Assembly (NCBI GenBank): GCA_900766585.1
Contig: CAAFVV010000027.1
Location: 1-58,360 of the forward strand
Direction of reading: 5' to 3'
DNA: 58,360 nt
From: Clostridia bacterium
GTDB taxonomy: Bacteria; Bacillota; Clostridia; Oscillospirales; Acutalibacteraceae
Below, piece by piece: positions 33,919 through 43,433 of the stretch (within the stretch, counting starts at the first letter, position 1; each line of letters begins with the position of its first letter). The notes under the pieces were generated by a model. The model saw only the letters and a program-made list of their open reading frames with translations, made no database searches and was not told the DNA's origin. The translations under genes and the position numbers were made by a program.

Positions 33919-36794
33919 CTTGTTCTCCCCCTTTCCGCCCGTTTGTCAAGCTCACGGTTCTTGCGCTCAATTTCCTGATCAATGGTAAACGCATAGGTGG
34001 ACAGCACCTCGCGGGCATTTTTCCGGGAATAGACCACCTTTTTAAAGGCATTGGAGAGATTGCGCTCCACAATATAGGTCGCCGGAATAATGCCCATCTC
34101 CGTCACGCGGCTCCACTGGGCTGTCAGCACATCGGCCTGTGCCTCTGTCCACGGCAGCTGCCGCAGCGCCTCCTTATTGGCAGTCGCATAGCGTCCGGAA
34201 GCCCCCAGACGCGCTTCGATCCCCCTGCCGAACTCGCCCTGTGCATCCGCCGAGACAAACCACTTCAAAAAGGTCCACGCCTCTTCGCTGCGGTCGGTTT
34301 TGAGGATCACCGCAGCTGTACTGCTCAGGTTGGTCGTGGTATCACACCGTGTTCCGTCCGCCGATACGGTGGCCGGAACCGGCGCCATCGTCCACAGACC
34401 GGACAGCTCCGGGGCTGCGGCCTGCAGCGTGTTATACATGGTATAACTGTCGATGCCGATCGGCATCTCCCCCGTGCGGAACCGGTTGAAGAAATTATAG
34501 CTGAGCGGGAAGCCGTATTTGGTGTAAAAATCCGTAAACACCGTAAACGCCTCGATGGCGTTCTCCTCATGGAAACGCGTGGCAGTGTGTTCTTCATTGT
34601 AGTAGCTCACACCGCGCTGCACGAGAAATGTCGAATACAAGCCCGAGTTTCCGGCCACGCCGGACGGAATACCGACCTGCAGATTCCTGCGCTGCAGGAT
34701 CGCCGCCGTATCGACCATCTCATCCCACGTCTGCGGAATATCCAGCCCCAACTCCTCTAACACGTCGGTGCGGACAAACATCATGGGAAATTCCGCCGTA
34801 CAGGGCAGCGCGTAGACCCGATTCCGGTAGCGGTAGGGAATCAGGTTGCTGTCGTAAAACGCCTGACTGACCTCAGTAAAATCCGCAAAATCGCTCAGAG
34901 CCGTCACAGCGCCGCGCGCCGCCAGATTCACCGGGTCAGCCGCACCGATATACAGCGCCGCATCCGGTCCCTTTCCCGCCAGCACCGCTTCGATCAGACC
35001 GCCCGGCACAAGGCTTATATCCACTGCGATCCCCTGTTCGGGTGTAAAGGAGGAATCGATCATGCTTTTGAGCACCTGAAGCTGATCCCGCCCGAGATTC
35101 ATCCAGACCTCCAGCGTCTCGCCGTCGGCGGCATAGTCGCCGATGCGGCCGTAATCCCGGCAGAAGGAGCTGCAAATGACGCGCAGAGAATACCATGCCT
35201 CCGCAAAGAATCCCGCCGAGCCTTTGGCGCTCAAGGTATCGGGAGAGTGAATAAACACGGAATCCAGAGTCAGCGGCTGTTCGCTTAACGTGGCGATCCA
35301 GTCCGCGAGCGAGCTGATGTTGGTCTTAAAGGAATCCAGCCGATAGGGTATCGTATCGCTGTCCTTTAAAAATCCGTTCATCTGAACAATCAGCGCGTCG
35401 AGATACGCCGTTTCGCTTCCGCCGCCGATCAACCCGTTCTCCAAAACCGTCTTTTGCGCCTTGAGAATATCGTTTAAGCGGGAAAGACGATCCGTCAGAT
35501 CCGGGATGCTGACTTCAAGCTCATAATCGCGCAGATCGTCCGGCGTCGGACCTGTCACCATGACCACATTGCGGTACAGCGCATTCAATTCGGTCAGTGC
35601 ATCTGTCAGTTCCAGAATGACGCTTTCATAGCCGCCGGAAACGATTTCCATCCGCAGGGTATGCACCACATCCGCCTCCAGATAGAAGCGGTACGGCTCC
35701 TCTCCGCCGAGCGTATGCACATACCAGCCGCTTTTATAGGGAAATGCTAGCGCCTCCGCCTCCGCAAACGGCGCTTTGCCGTCAAGCGTCAGCCGGCGCA
35801 GCACGCTCATACCGTATTTGGTGTTTTGCCGTGCACGGAAGGAAATGGCATAAAGCCCGCTCTCCTCTACGCGAAAGTTCCATTCCACCCATTGTCCGTT
35901 ATCCTGCCAGCTGGTGCCGCCCAGAATATTCAACCGCATGGTTGACGGATCGGAGGGAGAGGTCGCCGCGCTGCTTTTGTCATACCCCGCCGAGATCCCC
36001 GCGTCGGATTTGCGGGAAAGCTGTTCGGCACGAAGCACATATTCCCGTCCCTGCGTATCCCTGACGCCGTCCGCCTGCTGCCCGGCGTATACGTCCGCAT
36101 AACCGGCGGTCTGCTCCGCCGGATGAAACCGCAGACCGTAAACGGTGAGCACGGCCCGGGTAAAGGACAGTGTCAGCGTATGGCTGCCTGCACGCAGATA
36201 CACGCAGAGCGGATCGTTGAACTTTCCGTCCGCATCCCGGATATCTGCCGTCACCCGCTCGCGGGAGATCGCCTGCCCCGGCTGAATATCGTTGCCGCGC
36301 CCGTCCTTTGTAAAGTCCCCGGCATCGGCATTTTCGTAGGCATACGGTCGGGTAAGCGTCAGACGTTCCCACTCCGCATAGGGCGGTGCCCCGTCCAACG
36401 CGGCGGAAAAGCTCACCTTGCCGTAACGCGTTTCCCCGGACGCATAGTCAAACTCCAGCGTATACATTCCCGATTCCGGAGCCGAAAATGTAAACGTCAG
36501 CTCGCCGGTATCGCCGGGCAGCGCAATGCCCTTTCCGTCCGGCAGCAAAGCCGCCTGCGTGTCCCCGCCGGTCTGCACAGCGGCAATATCCAACCGTATT
36601 TCGCCGGACGGTGCCGTTTCACCGGCATGGAGCCTGCGGTAATCCGCATAGTCCGTCCGGTCGGTTTTCGGCTGCACCTGAGACAACGTCTCCGGTACAG
36701 CTGCCGCCATTCCCGCAGGAGCTGCCCCCGCCGCCGCACTGCCGCCGATCAGCAGCGCTAACCCGAACGCCGCCGCACGCTTTCCGATCTTCAT
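33915..36794 (-). CDS. large solute-binding protein with N-terminal carbohydrate-binding-like modules
   Basis: A 959-residue exported protein, about twice the length of a usual binding protein. A signal peptide (to about residue 30, no lipobox) is followed by two beta-sandwich-like modules: residues about 45-220, with MYTLEFDYASGETRYGK, and about 230-400, with GLYAISFRARQNTKYGMS. Each has the look of a CBM35/CBM6-type fold. A helical linker (400-540) leads to a family 1 solute-binding domain from about 550 (region ALPCTAEFPMMFVRTDVLEELG). It lacks a lipid anchor, so how it stays near the permeases is open. ATG 36794. It is coupled by ATGA to the MalF-type permease and follows the (alpha/alpha)6 glycosidase. 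Confidence 0.8.
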   Translation of the reverse strand: MKIGKRAAAFGLALLIGGSAAAGAAPAGMAAAVPETLSQVQPKTDRTDYADYRRLHAGETAPSGEIRLDIAAVQTGGDTQAALLPDGKGIALPGDTGELTFTFSAPESGMYTLEFDYASGETRYGKVSFSAALDGAPPYAEWERLTLTRPYAYENADAGDFTKDGRGNDIQPGQAISRERVTADIRDADGKFNDPLCVYLRAGSHTLTLSFTRAVLTVYGLRFHPAEQTAGYADVYAGQQADGVRDTQGREYVLRAEQLSRKSDAGISAGYDKSSAATSPSDPSTMRLNILGGTSWQDNGQWVEWNFRVEESGLYAISFRARQNTKYGMSVLRRLTLDGKAPFAEAEALAFPYKSGWYVHTLGGEEPYRFYLEADVVHTLRMEIVSGGYESVILELTDALTELNALYRNVVMVTGPTPDDLRDYELEVSIPDLTDRLSRLNDILKAQKTVLENGLIGGGSETAYLDALIVQMNGFLKDSDTIPYRLDSFKTNISSLADWIATLSEQPLTLDSVFIHSPDTLSAKGSAGFFAEAWYSLRVICSSFCRDYGRIGDYAADGETLEVWMNLGRDQLQVLKSMIDSSFTPEQGIAVDISLVPGGLIEAVLAGKGPDAALYIGAADPVNLAARGAVTALSDFADFTEVSQAFYDSNLIPYRYRNRVYALPCTAEFPMMFVRTDVLEELGLDIPQTWDEMVDTAAILQRRNLQVGIPSGVAGNSGLYSTFLVQRGVSYYNEEHTATRFHEENAIEAFTVFTDFYTKYGFPLSYNFFNRFRTGEMPIGIDSYTMYNTLQAAAPELSGLWTMAPVPATVSADGTRCDTTTNLSSTAAVILKTDRSEEAWTFLKWFVSADAQGEFGRGIEARLGASGRYATANKEALRQLPWTEAQADVLTAQWSRVTEMGIIPATYIVERNLSNAFKKVVYSRKNAREVLSTYAFTIDQEIERKNRELDKRAERGRTR

Positions 36795-36818
36795 CCCACC
36801 GCTTCCTTCCCGTCCACT

Positions 36819-38237
36819 TTACCGCCGAAAGGAGAACTCCCGCATCAGCGTCTCTGTCTGCCTGTGACCGCCGTTTTCATCGGTAACGACCCATGTGCCC
36901 GCCGGCACAACGCCGATCTCCCGGCCGTTGATCCTCAGCGATGCCGTTTTTCCGTCGTTTTCCACTGTATACTCCCTGTCTCCCCAATGCTGGGTGTAGA
37001 TATAGGCCCCGTGACTGCCCTCTGTTCCCCAGCCGATCCGTCCGCACGACGGATTGACCCCGAACATCTGCGCAGTGTATTCCAAAAATGCCAGAATAGT
37101 CGGACCGTAATTCGTCATGCCGTCTGCTTCGGAGGGCTTTGCCGTAAAGGGATCAAACTGCTGGGTAAATACGCACGGATCCGAGGAGGCGAGCGCACCA
37201 AACAGCTTATCGCCCAGAACCGGCACCAGCGCATGGTACCCATAGTTGTTCAGCGCGCGGACAGCCCGCTGATAGGTAAGCCCCTGCGGCTGACCACTCC
37301 AGTTATTGTAGCCCACACTGCGAAACAGCGGGTCATTTGCCGCCAGAGACGGAAGCGGCATAGGCGTCCAGAATTCCGCAGGATTCAGCAGATGCTCTCT
37401 GACAAACCGGTCAGCCATATAGGTATCAAATCCGCCGTGATACATCACCCGCAGGTTGTTGTGGATCAGCGTATCCAGAAACTGATTGTTCCCGTCACGG
37501 TCATAGCAGGCACCGCGCTCCTCGCGCCAGAGAAATTTCCGCAGGGTGTCCCGGCTGCTTTGCGCCTTTTGCCTCCAGTGCATCTCTTCACCGTTTTGCA
37601 GCAGCGCGGAAATCGCCGCCAGCGTTTCACACCCGTCGATGGAATAGCCCATCATATCCATGGATTCATACGGCAGCCGCGCGACCCCGATCGGCGGCGT
37701 ATCCTTTTCCCACATCACCGGCGCGTCAAAGAATCGGGTGCTGTTGTCCTCGCCGGTATCATATACACAGAACGATTCAAGACAGCCGTTTCCGTCGGAA
37801 TCCCGCGTCCGCCACAGATATTCGTCAAATCTCCGCAGCACCTCATACAGCTGCATCAGATACGCCCTGTCCCCGCGTCCGGTCCAATAGTACATGTTCA
37901 GCGCGTGATACGGGAAGCAATACCCCTGAAGATGGGAAAACATCATATCGAACTTTCCGTCCCGCAGGAAAAGAACCGACGGCAAGCGCCCGTCCTCACG
38001 GATGTTTTCCATAAAGATCCGCTGGTTGTTCATTCCCACATCCGCGTTCCGCTTGGCATACATCTCGCCGCCCATAGGCTGTGTCTCCAGCCACAGGCCG
38101 ATATAATCGCCGCCCTCGATCAGCACATCCCTGCCGCAAAAGCTGCGCACATTTTGCTGTTCGGCTTTCTCGGCGGCATCATATACACGCTGCCAATCGT
38201 TATCCCTGATTTGAAATTCCACACCGGTCCCGATCAT
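36819..38237 (-). CDS. (alpha/alpha)6-barrel glycoside hydrolase, MGH1/GH63-like
   Basis: A 472-residue protein without signal peptide, so probably cytoplasmic. The helix-rich sequence with RTRDSDGNGCLESF, RRFDEYLW, WSGQPQGLTYQRAV and NNYGYH resembles the mannosylglycerate hydrolase/GH63/GH37 superfamily of (alpha/alpha)6 glycosidases. There the acids lie in the D-x-D-G-x-x-E segment and near the W-x-G-Q/P loop. The C-terminus has a small beta region (ASLRINGREIGVV) as in GH-associated caps. The substrate is unknown; a role in trimming the imported oligosaccharide is inferred from the operon. ATG 38237 follows GGAGG by 6 bases. Confidence 0.7.
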   Translation of the reverse strand: MIGTGVEFQIRDNDWQRVYDAAEKAEQQNVRSFCGRDVLIEGGDYIGLWLETQPMGGEMYAKRNADVGMNNQRIFMENIREDGRLPSVLFLRDGKFDMMFSHLQGYCFPYHALNMYYWTGRGDRAYLMQLYEVLRRFDEYLWRTRDSDGNGCLESFCVYDTGEDNSTRFFDAPVMWEKDTPPIGVARLPYESMDMMGYSIDGCETLAAISALLQNGEEMHWRQKAQSSRDTLRKFLWREERGACYDRDGNNQFLDTLIHNNLRVMYHGGFDTYMADRFVREHLLNPAEFWTPMPLPSLAANDPLFRSVGYNNWSGQPQGLTYQRAVRALNNYGYHALVPVLGDKLFGALASSDPCVFTQQFDPFTAKPSEADGMTNYGPTILAFLEYTAQMFGVNPSCGRIGWGTEGSHGAYIYTQHWGDREYTVENDGKTASLRINGREIGVVPAGTWVVTDENGGHRQTETLMREFSFRR

Positions 38238-38267
38238 AAAAGCCTCCGTGTACAGATGACAGCCGGC

Positions 38268-40409
38268 TTATCGGCAGTACACCTTTTTGATTTCGTCCAG
38301 GCAGTACTGTCCCAGATCCGTAAATGTGTTTCCGCTCATGCTGATCTGCTCACACGCCCACAAGTAAACGGCATAGTCCGCCTCTTCGCCGTAAAAGTAA
38401 ACACCCGCCGTATCGGCAAGCGGCTTGCCCGATGCCGAATGCGGACCCGCGAGCTTTGTCACGGGATTTTGGATCAGATTGTTCCGGATCGTCACCTTGG
38501 CAGAATTTTTGACCAGAATACCGGCATAATTGGCGTCATAGATCTTGTTGCCCTCGATCGTAATATTGCGGTAGGCATCCGTCTCCTTTGAAGGCGTCAT
38601 GCCGTTCACCCAATACTGGAACGGCCCGACGGAGATCGCGCCGATATGCTGGAACACAAAATGGCAGGAATAGGAGCTGCTGTTGCTCTCGCGGATGGTG
38701 TTGTTGCGGATCACCAGGTCGTAAGAATTCGGACCCTCGCCCCAGTCGCGCTGTTCACAGTCGATGCACAGCGCCGCAAGGCCGGAGCGCTCGATCACAT
38801 TGTTTTCAAACAGCAGTCCCTTGCAGCCCTGGATCAGCACGCGGCAGCCCATATCGTGGAAATAATTGCCGCGCAGCACGGCGTTGATCGGACGGCAGGC
38901 ATCCATATTTTCAACCATATCGCCCGTTTTCAGCGCCACGTCGCGATCCAGCGTCACACGCACGCAGTTTTGCGTGGTCAGCGAATCATAAAAGTTGTAA
39001 TTTTTGATCATATCCGTCCGCACGGCTGCATTAAAGCTGCTGTCGGTGATCTCCTCCACCTTGACCGCCTTTGCCGTGACTCTGCGGGTATAGTCTTTGC
39101 CGTCGAAAAAGGACAGCGTCTCCCCCTTGCGGGCGTATAGCGCCGTAGAGGTGCCCTTGATGATCACGGTGCGGCTGTTCTCCTGCTTATACAAAAAGCC
39201 GACATGCCCCATGATATCTATGCTGTCATCCTCGCAGAAGCCGAAGATGCAGTCCTCAACCGTCGGCGTTCCCGCCGTGAATTCCATCTGACCGGCAGAG
39301 CCTGCGACCAGCCGGTTGGTGCCCGGCATACGGACGTTATACACCCGCTTCAGCGTGAGCGCGCCGTTGGAATCCCCAGTGTGCATCATCATGCCCGCAC
39401 CGTAATTCGTGATATCCAGAAGCTGAATATCCGTGCAGGAATACAGCCCCACATTCAGCGCCATACCGCCGGTGATAGCCACCGAGCCGATCTGACCGGC
39501 TTTCAGCACCTTTTCGTTGCTCATATCGCGGTTGCATGCCACGCCCTCAAATTTAACGATACCGTTGGCTTCATTGACATAGCCTGCGCCGGAAAAGGGG
39601 ATAAACGCCATTTGAATCATGCTGCCGTCCGGGTTGAACCACTGGAGCGTGCCGCCGCCAAGCGCTTTGCTGCAAAGCGAATACCCCTCCATCAGTTTGA
39701 CCGTGAGCGTCCTCTGGCTTTCGTTGTATTCCGTAACCGTAAACTGCGTGGCCAGACTGCCCTCGCGGTCAATCGTTGCGGGACCCTGAAAGATCACATT
39801 TTTGCAGCCGCGTCCGAGAATAAACTGCTGTGTCCCCTCCAGAATAAACGTACAGCCGGACAGATCAATATACATATTCTGCACGCCGCTCAGCTCAAAC
39901 GGAATCTGCCCCGCAAAGCGGTAAACGCCTGCACCGACCTTGAAATTCGCCGTCTCGGCGGCAATCGCTACGTTCAGTCGCGAGCGCAGCTTGGAAGCCG
40001 CCTTGCGCTGCGCCTCCTTTTCCGCCTCGGTATAGACTTTTTTGTTCAGCGGATCGCTCAGCTTAAATGAAGCGAGCTGTTTTTTGTAGTCGGCGATCGA
40101 CAGCCCTTTTTCCTTGCGAATGAATTGTGTCACATCTGTCACCTGCCCCGATGTTGTTTTAGCCGTCGTTTCGACGGTATGCCGTGTCGTTGCCGCGCCG
40201 CCGGAGCGGCTTTTCGTTGTACGGGTGTCCCCGGTTTTGCTGTCCGCCGTCGTTTCCACAGAAGCGGCATCGCTTTCCGCCGACGTGGTCATGGCAGAGG
40301 AATTGGTATCTCCCCCGCTCTCCGCCGCGCTTTCCGCCGGCTGCGTCTGACAGGCGGCAAGCGACAGCACAAGTGCAGTCAGTGTCAGTCCCCAACAGAG
40401 TTTCTTCAT
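38268..40409 (-). CDS. surface lipoprotein beta-helix, divergent GH110-like paralogue
   Basis: A 713-residue predicted lipoprotein: signal peptide ending SLAAC (Cys 20), a Ser/Thr/Ala-rich linker to about residue 93, a helical segment (100-150), then a right-handed beta-helix. It keeps an acidic pair in CEDDSIDIMG (392-401), at the place where GH110 proteins have DDAxNVHG. It has no recognisable partner of the ADATHF motif about 20 residues earlier, where it reads SAGQMEFTAG. It may have a different specificity or be a binding protein. ATG 40409 with AAAGGATG upstream. It lies between a cytoplasmic paralogue and the (alpha/alpha)6 glycosidase. Confidence 0.65.
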   Translation of the reverse strand: MKKLCWGLTLTALVLSLAACQTQPAESAAESGGDTNSSAMTTSAESDAASVETTADSKTGDTRTTKSRSGGAATTRHTVETTAKTTSGQVTDVTQFIRKEKGLSIADYKKQLASFKLSDPLNKKVYTEAEKEAQRKAASKLRSRLNVAIAAETANFKVGAGVYRFAGQIPFELSGVQNMYIDLSGCTFILEGTQQFILGRGCKNVIFQGPATIDREGSLATQFTVTEYNESQRTLTVKLMEGYSLCSKALGGGTLQWFNPDGSMIQMAFIPFSGAGYVNEANGIVKFEGVACNRDMSNEKVLKAGQIGSVAITGGMALNVGLYSCTDIQLLDITNYGAGMMMHTGDSNGALTLKRVYNVRMPGTNRLVAGSAGQMEFTAGTPTVEDCIFGFCEDDSIDIMGHVGFLYKQENSRTVIIKGTSTALYARKGETLSFFDGKDYTRRVTAKAVKVEEITDSSFNAAVRTDMIKNYNFYDSLTTQNCVRVTLDRDVALKTGDMVENMDACRPINAVLRGNYFHDMGCRVLIQGCKGLLFENNVIERSGLAALCIDCEQRDWGEGPNSYDLVIRNNTIRESNSSSYSCHFVFQHIGAISVGPFQYWVNGMTPSKETDAYRNITIEGNKIYDANYAGILVKNSAKVTIRNNLIQNPVTKLAGPHSASGKPLADTAGVYFYGEEADYAVYLWACEQISMSGNTFTDLGQYCLDEIKKVYCR

Positions 40410-40424
40410 TGGCCCATCATCCTT

Positions 40425-42113
40425 TCAGTAGGCAAAATAGCGGTACTGCGGCAGGCAGTTCCGTTCATGCGCGCCGCGCGCACGGTAAACCGCCGTATTG
40501 TCCGCGGCGATCCCGTTTACCGTATTGTCGGCGACAACCTCATTTTGGCAGCGCTCCAGCACAACAGCCGCGCCGGGATCGGAAGGCAGCTCGAGCCGGT
40601 TGCCGCAAAATTGCAGACCGTCACAGCACGAAAGCCAGCACGCGGGCTTTGTCCGGGAGCGGATGAGATTGTTTTCCAGCCGGATCCGGGCAAACGGCGT
40701 ATATGCCGAGGTGTTGTCCGGCAGGGTCGCCATCATATCCACACAGGTGCTCCAGCCGCCGCAGTTGCAATCCACTATCCGGTTGTTCCGAACAGTGATC
40801 CACCCCGCTCCGGTTCCCTCATACCAGTGCCCGCGCAGGGTCTCCAGCATAATATAGATTCCCGCCCCCTGGGTGCGGCAAATACAGTTGTCCTCCACCA
40901 GTCCGTCCTTTGTCTGAAGCAGCAACCCGCGGGCGCGATGATCGTGAAAATAGTTGCGGCGGATGATAAAATGGTCGCTGCAATACCCGCGGTTTTGCAG
41001 CAGAAACCCCTCGGTTATGCCCTCCGGCAGCAGTTCTTCCGTTGTCAGAAACCAACTGCCGTCCTCCCGTCTGCCGGTCTCGCGCAGGGTCAGATGGATA
41101 CCGGTCGGGGAAAAATCCGGGCGCAAAAGCTCCAGCGGATCGCCGGGGTCCCCCACCGTCTCATTTTCCGTCAGCAGCGTATGCGCGTCCTCCGCGTAAA
41201 GGATCAGCGTGTGGCAGTCGTGAATGTTCACATCGTCGTCGCCCATGCCGGAAAAATCGCAGTTTTCAATACGCAGATAGCCGTTGCTGCGGGCGATGTG
41301 GATCCCGTCGCCGTCGGATGACAGAAAGCGGCGGGAATCCGGGCGAATACGGATGACCTCATGGTCAAACAGCAGGTGATGACTGTGCCCGTTGACCAGA
41401 TGCACCATGCCGAACGTGCCGTAAACGGTATTGTCACGCACCGTAACATGGCAGGAATCCTCTATGTAAAATGCCGCTCCGCGCCGTTTCCGGATACGGC
41501 GGAGGATATATAACCCGCCGGGCCGCAGAGCAGCAGCGGCAGGGACGGTACAGGTTAATCCGATCCGGTTTTCCGCCGCCCCGCGCCATTTCGCAGCGAT
41601 ATCGCCGCTGCCCAGCCAGATCTCGGCATCTCCCGGCACGCCGGGTGTCAGCCGGTCGGGGTCGACGGGATTAAGCGAGCGGATATCGAAATCCAGAGGC
41701 GGACAGTCCTCATCCAAAAATTCCAGCTCCAGCTCCTGCCCGCTGCGGGACAGCAGTCTGACCAGATTAGCCGGGCGCATAACCTGCCAATCGACATCCA
41801 GCGTCAGATTTTGCAGCGTCACCCGCTCACAGTCCGTCACACCGAAAAAGAAGGAGGTTGCGGAGATCAGCTCTGCGCCGCAGCCGTCGATCACAAAATC
41901 CCGCCGTCCAGAAACGGGAAGAAAATCGGTATTTTTTATCCGGTATACACCGGGCGCAAGCCGCAGTATGCCGGCATCCACCTGTCTGCAATAGGCAAGC
42001 GCCCGCATAATGGCAGGCGCATTGTCCTCACTGTCGCAGGAAAGTCCGAAATCGACGGCACAGACAACGGGCTTACCCGCCGTTTCCGGCGGATGGACCT
42101 CAAACTCCCGCAT
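40425..42113 (-). CDS. cytoplasmic beta-helix protein, GH110-like
   Basis: A 562-residue protein with no signal peptide. Right-handed beta-helix repeats run through the sequence, and the GH110-type acidic motifs appear as DGDGIH (267-272) and GDDDVNIHD (291-299). Its N-terminal half matches the lipoprotein at 18733-20733 closely in pattern (VDWQVMRPANLVRLL here, IDWDWAYYRPANLMKVI there). It probably acts on imported oligosaccharide. I choose ATG 42113 because GGGAGG is 6 bases before it; ATG 42119 directly abuts that Shine-Dalgarno sequence. It overlaps the upstream GH43-like gene by 14 bases. Confidence 0.72.
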   Translation of the reverse strand: MREFEVHPPETAGKPVVCAVDFGLSCDSEDNAPAIMRALAYCRQVDAGILRLAPGVYRIKNTDFLPVSGRRDFVIDGCGAELISATSFFFGVTDCERVTLQNLTLDVDWQVMRPANLVRLLSRSGQELELEFLDEDCPPLDFDIRSLNPVDPDRLTPGVPGDAEIWLGSGDIAAKWRGAAENRIGLTCTVPAAAALRPGGLYILRRIRKRRGAAFYIEDSCHVTVRDNTVYGTFGMVHLVNGHSHHLLFDHEVIRIRPDSRRFLSSDGDGIHIARSNGYLRIENCDFSGMGDDDVNIHDCHTLILYAEDAHTLLTENETVGDPGDPLELLRPDFSPTGIHLTLRETGRREDGSWFLTTEELLPEGITEGFLLQNRGYCSDHFIIRRNYFHDHRARGLLLQTKDGLVEDNCICRTQGAGIYIMLETLRGHWYEGTGAGWITVRNNRIVDCNCGGWSTCVDMMATLPDNTSAYTPFARIRLENNLIRSRTKPACWLSCCDGLQFCGNRLELPSDPGAAVVLERCQNEVVADNTVNGIAADNTAVYRARGAHERNCLPQYRYFAY

Positions 42114-43041
42114 AGGCATCCTCCCAGCGTATCGGCGCAAGGGACAGGCCGTTTTCGGGATAGAACACGCTCGCGATATACCACTGCCCATCCGCATCGC
42201 ACACAAGCTCCGGGGCGTGTCCGCGCAGAACCGTCAGCGGTGCTTTGCCGTCCAGCTCGTCAAGCGACGGGGCGGCAAATACATAGGTGCGGTTGTCATA
42301 GCAGCCGTTTTGCCCGTCGCAGACACACCAGAGCAGATAATACATCCCGCCGCGGCGGATAAGGCTGGGACTTTCCATGGCCACCTCTTTGCCGAAGCCG
42401 TTATGCTGCAGCAGCTGCGGCGCACTCACCGTTTGAAAATCCGTTGTCGTCCGCCGCCACAGCACCTCACCGTCGTTATACAGAATGTGGTACACCCCGT
42501 CCTCGGAAAACACAAAGGGATCCCGCATACCCGCACAGCCCGAAAACAGCGCGGCGCGCGGAGTGAAGCGGCACAGATCCGCCGAATCCGCATAATGCAT
42601 CACCTCCGGGGAATACAGCATGCCATAGCCCTCCGCTGTCGGGAACACTGCCGGCGCCCAGCATTCCGGCCGCTCACCCGGGCGCTCCTGCGGATACAGG
42701 AGCTTTTCCCGCTCCTCCATCGCACCGCCCGCATACAGCTCACGCAGAGAGCCGCTGAAGGTGGCGTGGAACAGCTGATTTTCCGCTTCGTGGACATTGC
42801 CCAGATCAAAGTCGAACGCATCGACAAAACGCGGCGGCCGGGGATGGGTAATACCGATGGCATGCCACACCCCATCCCGCGCCTTGAGCAGACTGAAATC
42901 ATTGGCGATCCAGTCGCCGTAGCGTTCGCCGGGAGTGAAATTTTCCGTTTGGATCCCGCGGTAGACGTCAGGTGCGGGCGTATAGACACGCCGGTACGGT
43001 CCGTCGATCACCGGAATCGCGATATGTGTTTGATATTTCAT
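42100..43041 (-). CDS. GH43/GH32-superfamily beta-propeller protein
   Basis: A 313-residue protein predicted to form a five-bladed propeller of the GH32/43/62/68 clan. Blade motifs with likely catalytic acids include GDWIANDFSLL early, GMRDPFVFSEDGVYHILY near residue 175 and VAMESPSLIRRGGMYYLLW near residue 230. No signal peptide, so cytoplasmic. Without a family-level match I cannot assign the sugar; arabinofuranoside, xyloside or galactoside are all possible. ATG 43041 follows GAGGTG, and the start overlaps the stop of the upstream GH43 frame by ATGA, so it was part of one coupled unit. Confidence 0.75.
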   Translation of the reverse strand: MKYQTHIAIPVIDGPYRRVYTPAPDVYRGIQTENFTPGERYGDWIANDFSLLKARDGVWHAIGITHPRPPRFVDAFDFDLGNVHEAENQLFHATFSGSLRELYAGGAMEEREKLLYPQERPGERPECWAPAVFPTAEGYGMLYSPEVMHYADSADLCRFTPRAALFSGCAGMRDPFVFSEDGVYHILYNDGEVLWRRTTTDFQTVSAPQLLQHNGFGKEVAMESPSLIRRGGMYYLLWCVCDGQNGCYDNRTYVFAAPSLDELDGKAPLTVLRGHAPELVCDADGQWYIASVFYPENGLSLAPIRWEDAYAGV

Positions 43042-43433
43042 TTCAGCACCTCACTGTCCAGTGGTTCACAGTTCACGCAATACCAGCTTACGCTGCCGCC
43101 CTCCGCCGTCAGAGCGGGACGCAGGGAAAGGAAACCGCCGAGTACCGTCTGCGTATAGGCATCCACCGAGAAAGAGGCGGGACATTTTGTATACCGCTCC
43201 CCATCGTCGGAGACATACATGGATACGACCTGCCCGCGCAGCCGCAGCCGCAGCCACGCATGCGCGGCGGTCCAGTCACCCGCAAACACCTGTATATCCC
43301 CCGCCGTCTGCCACAGTCCGCCATCCTTCAGCGTCAGCCCGACGCTCGCGCGCGGATCGTAAAACAGTGCGATACCGCAGCTGCCCTTCACCGCGCCGCA
43401 TTCCGCCGTAAACACATATTCGGCGCCGATCGG
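43038..43433 (-). pseudogene. detached C-terminal sandwich module of the GH43 enzyme
   Basis: Continues in the same reading frame as the GH43 gene after its TAA stop at 43434-43436. The 131 codons encode the rest of a concanavalin-like beta-sandwich (IALFYDPRASVGLTL, LRLRLRGQVVSMYVSDDGE, LGGFLSLRPAL) typical of the C-terminal module of many GH43 enzymes. Its first strands lie before the stop, so the domain is cut in two. There is no Shine-Dalgarno sequence for independent translation. The ATGA junction with the next gene is still intact, which suggests a recent nonsense change, for example CAA to TAA. Confidence 0.75.
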
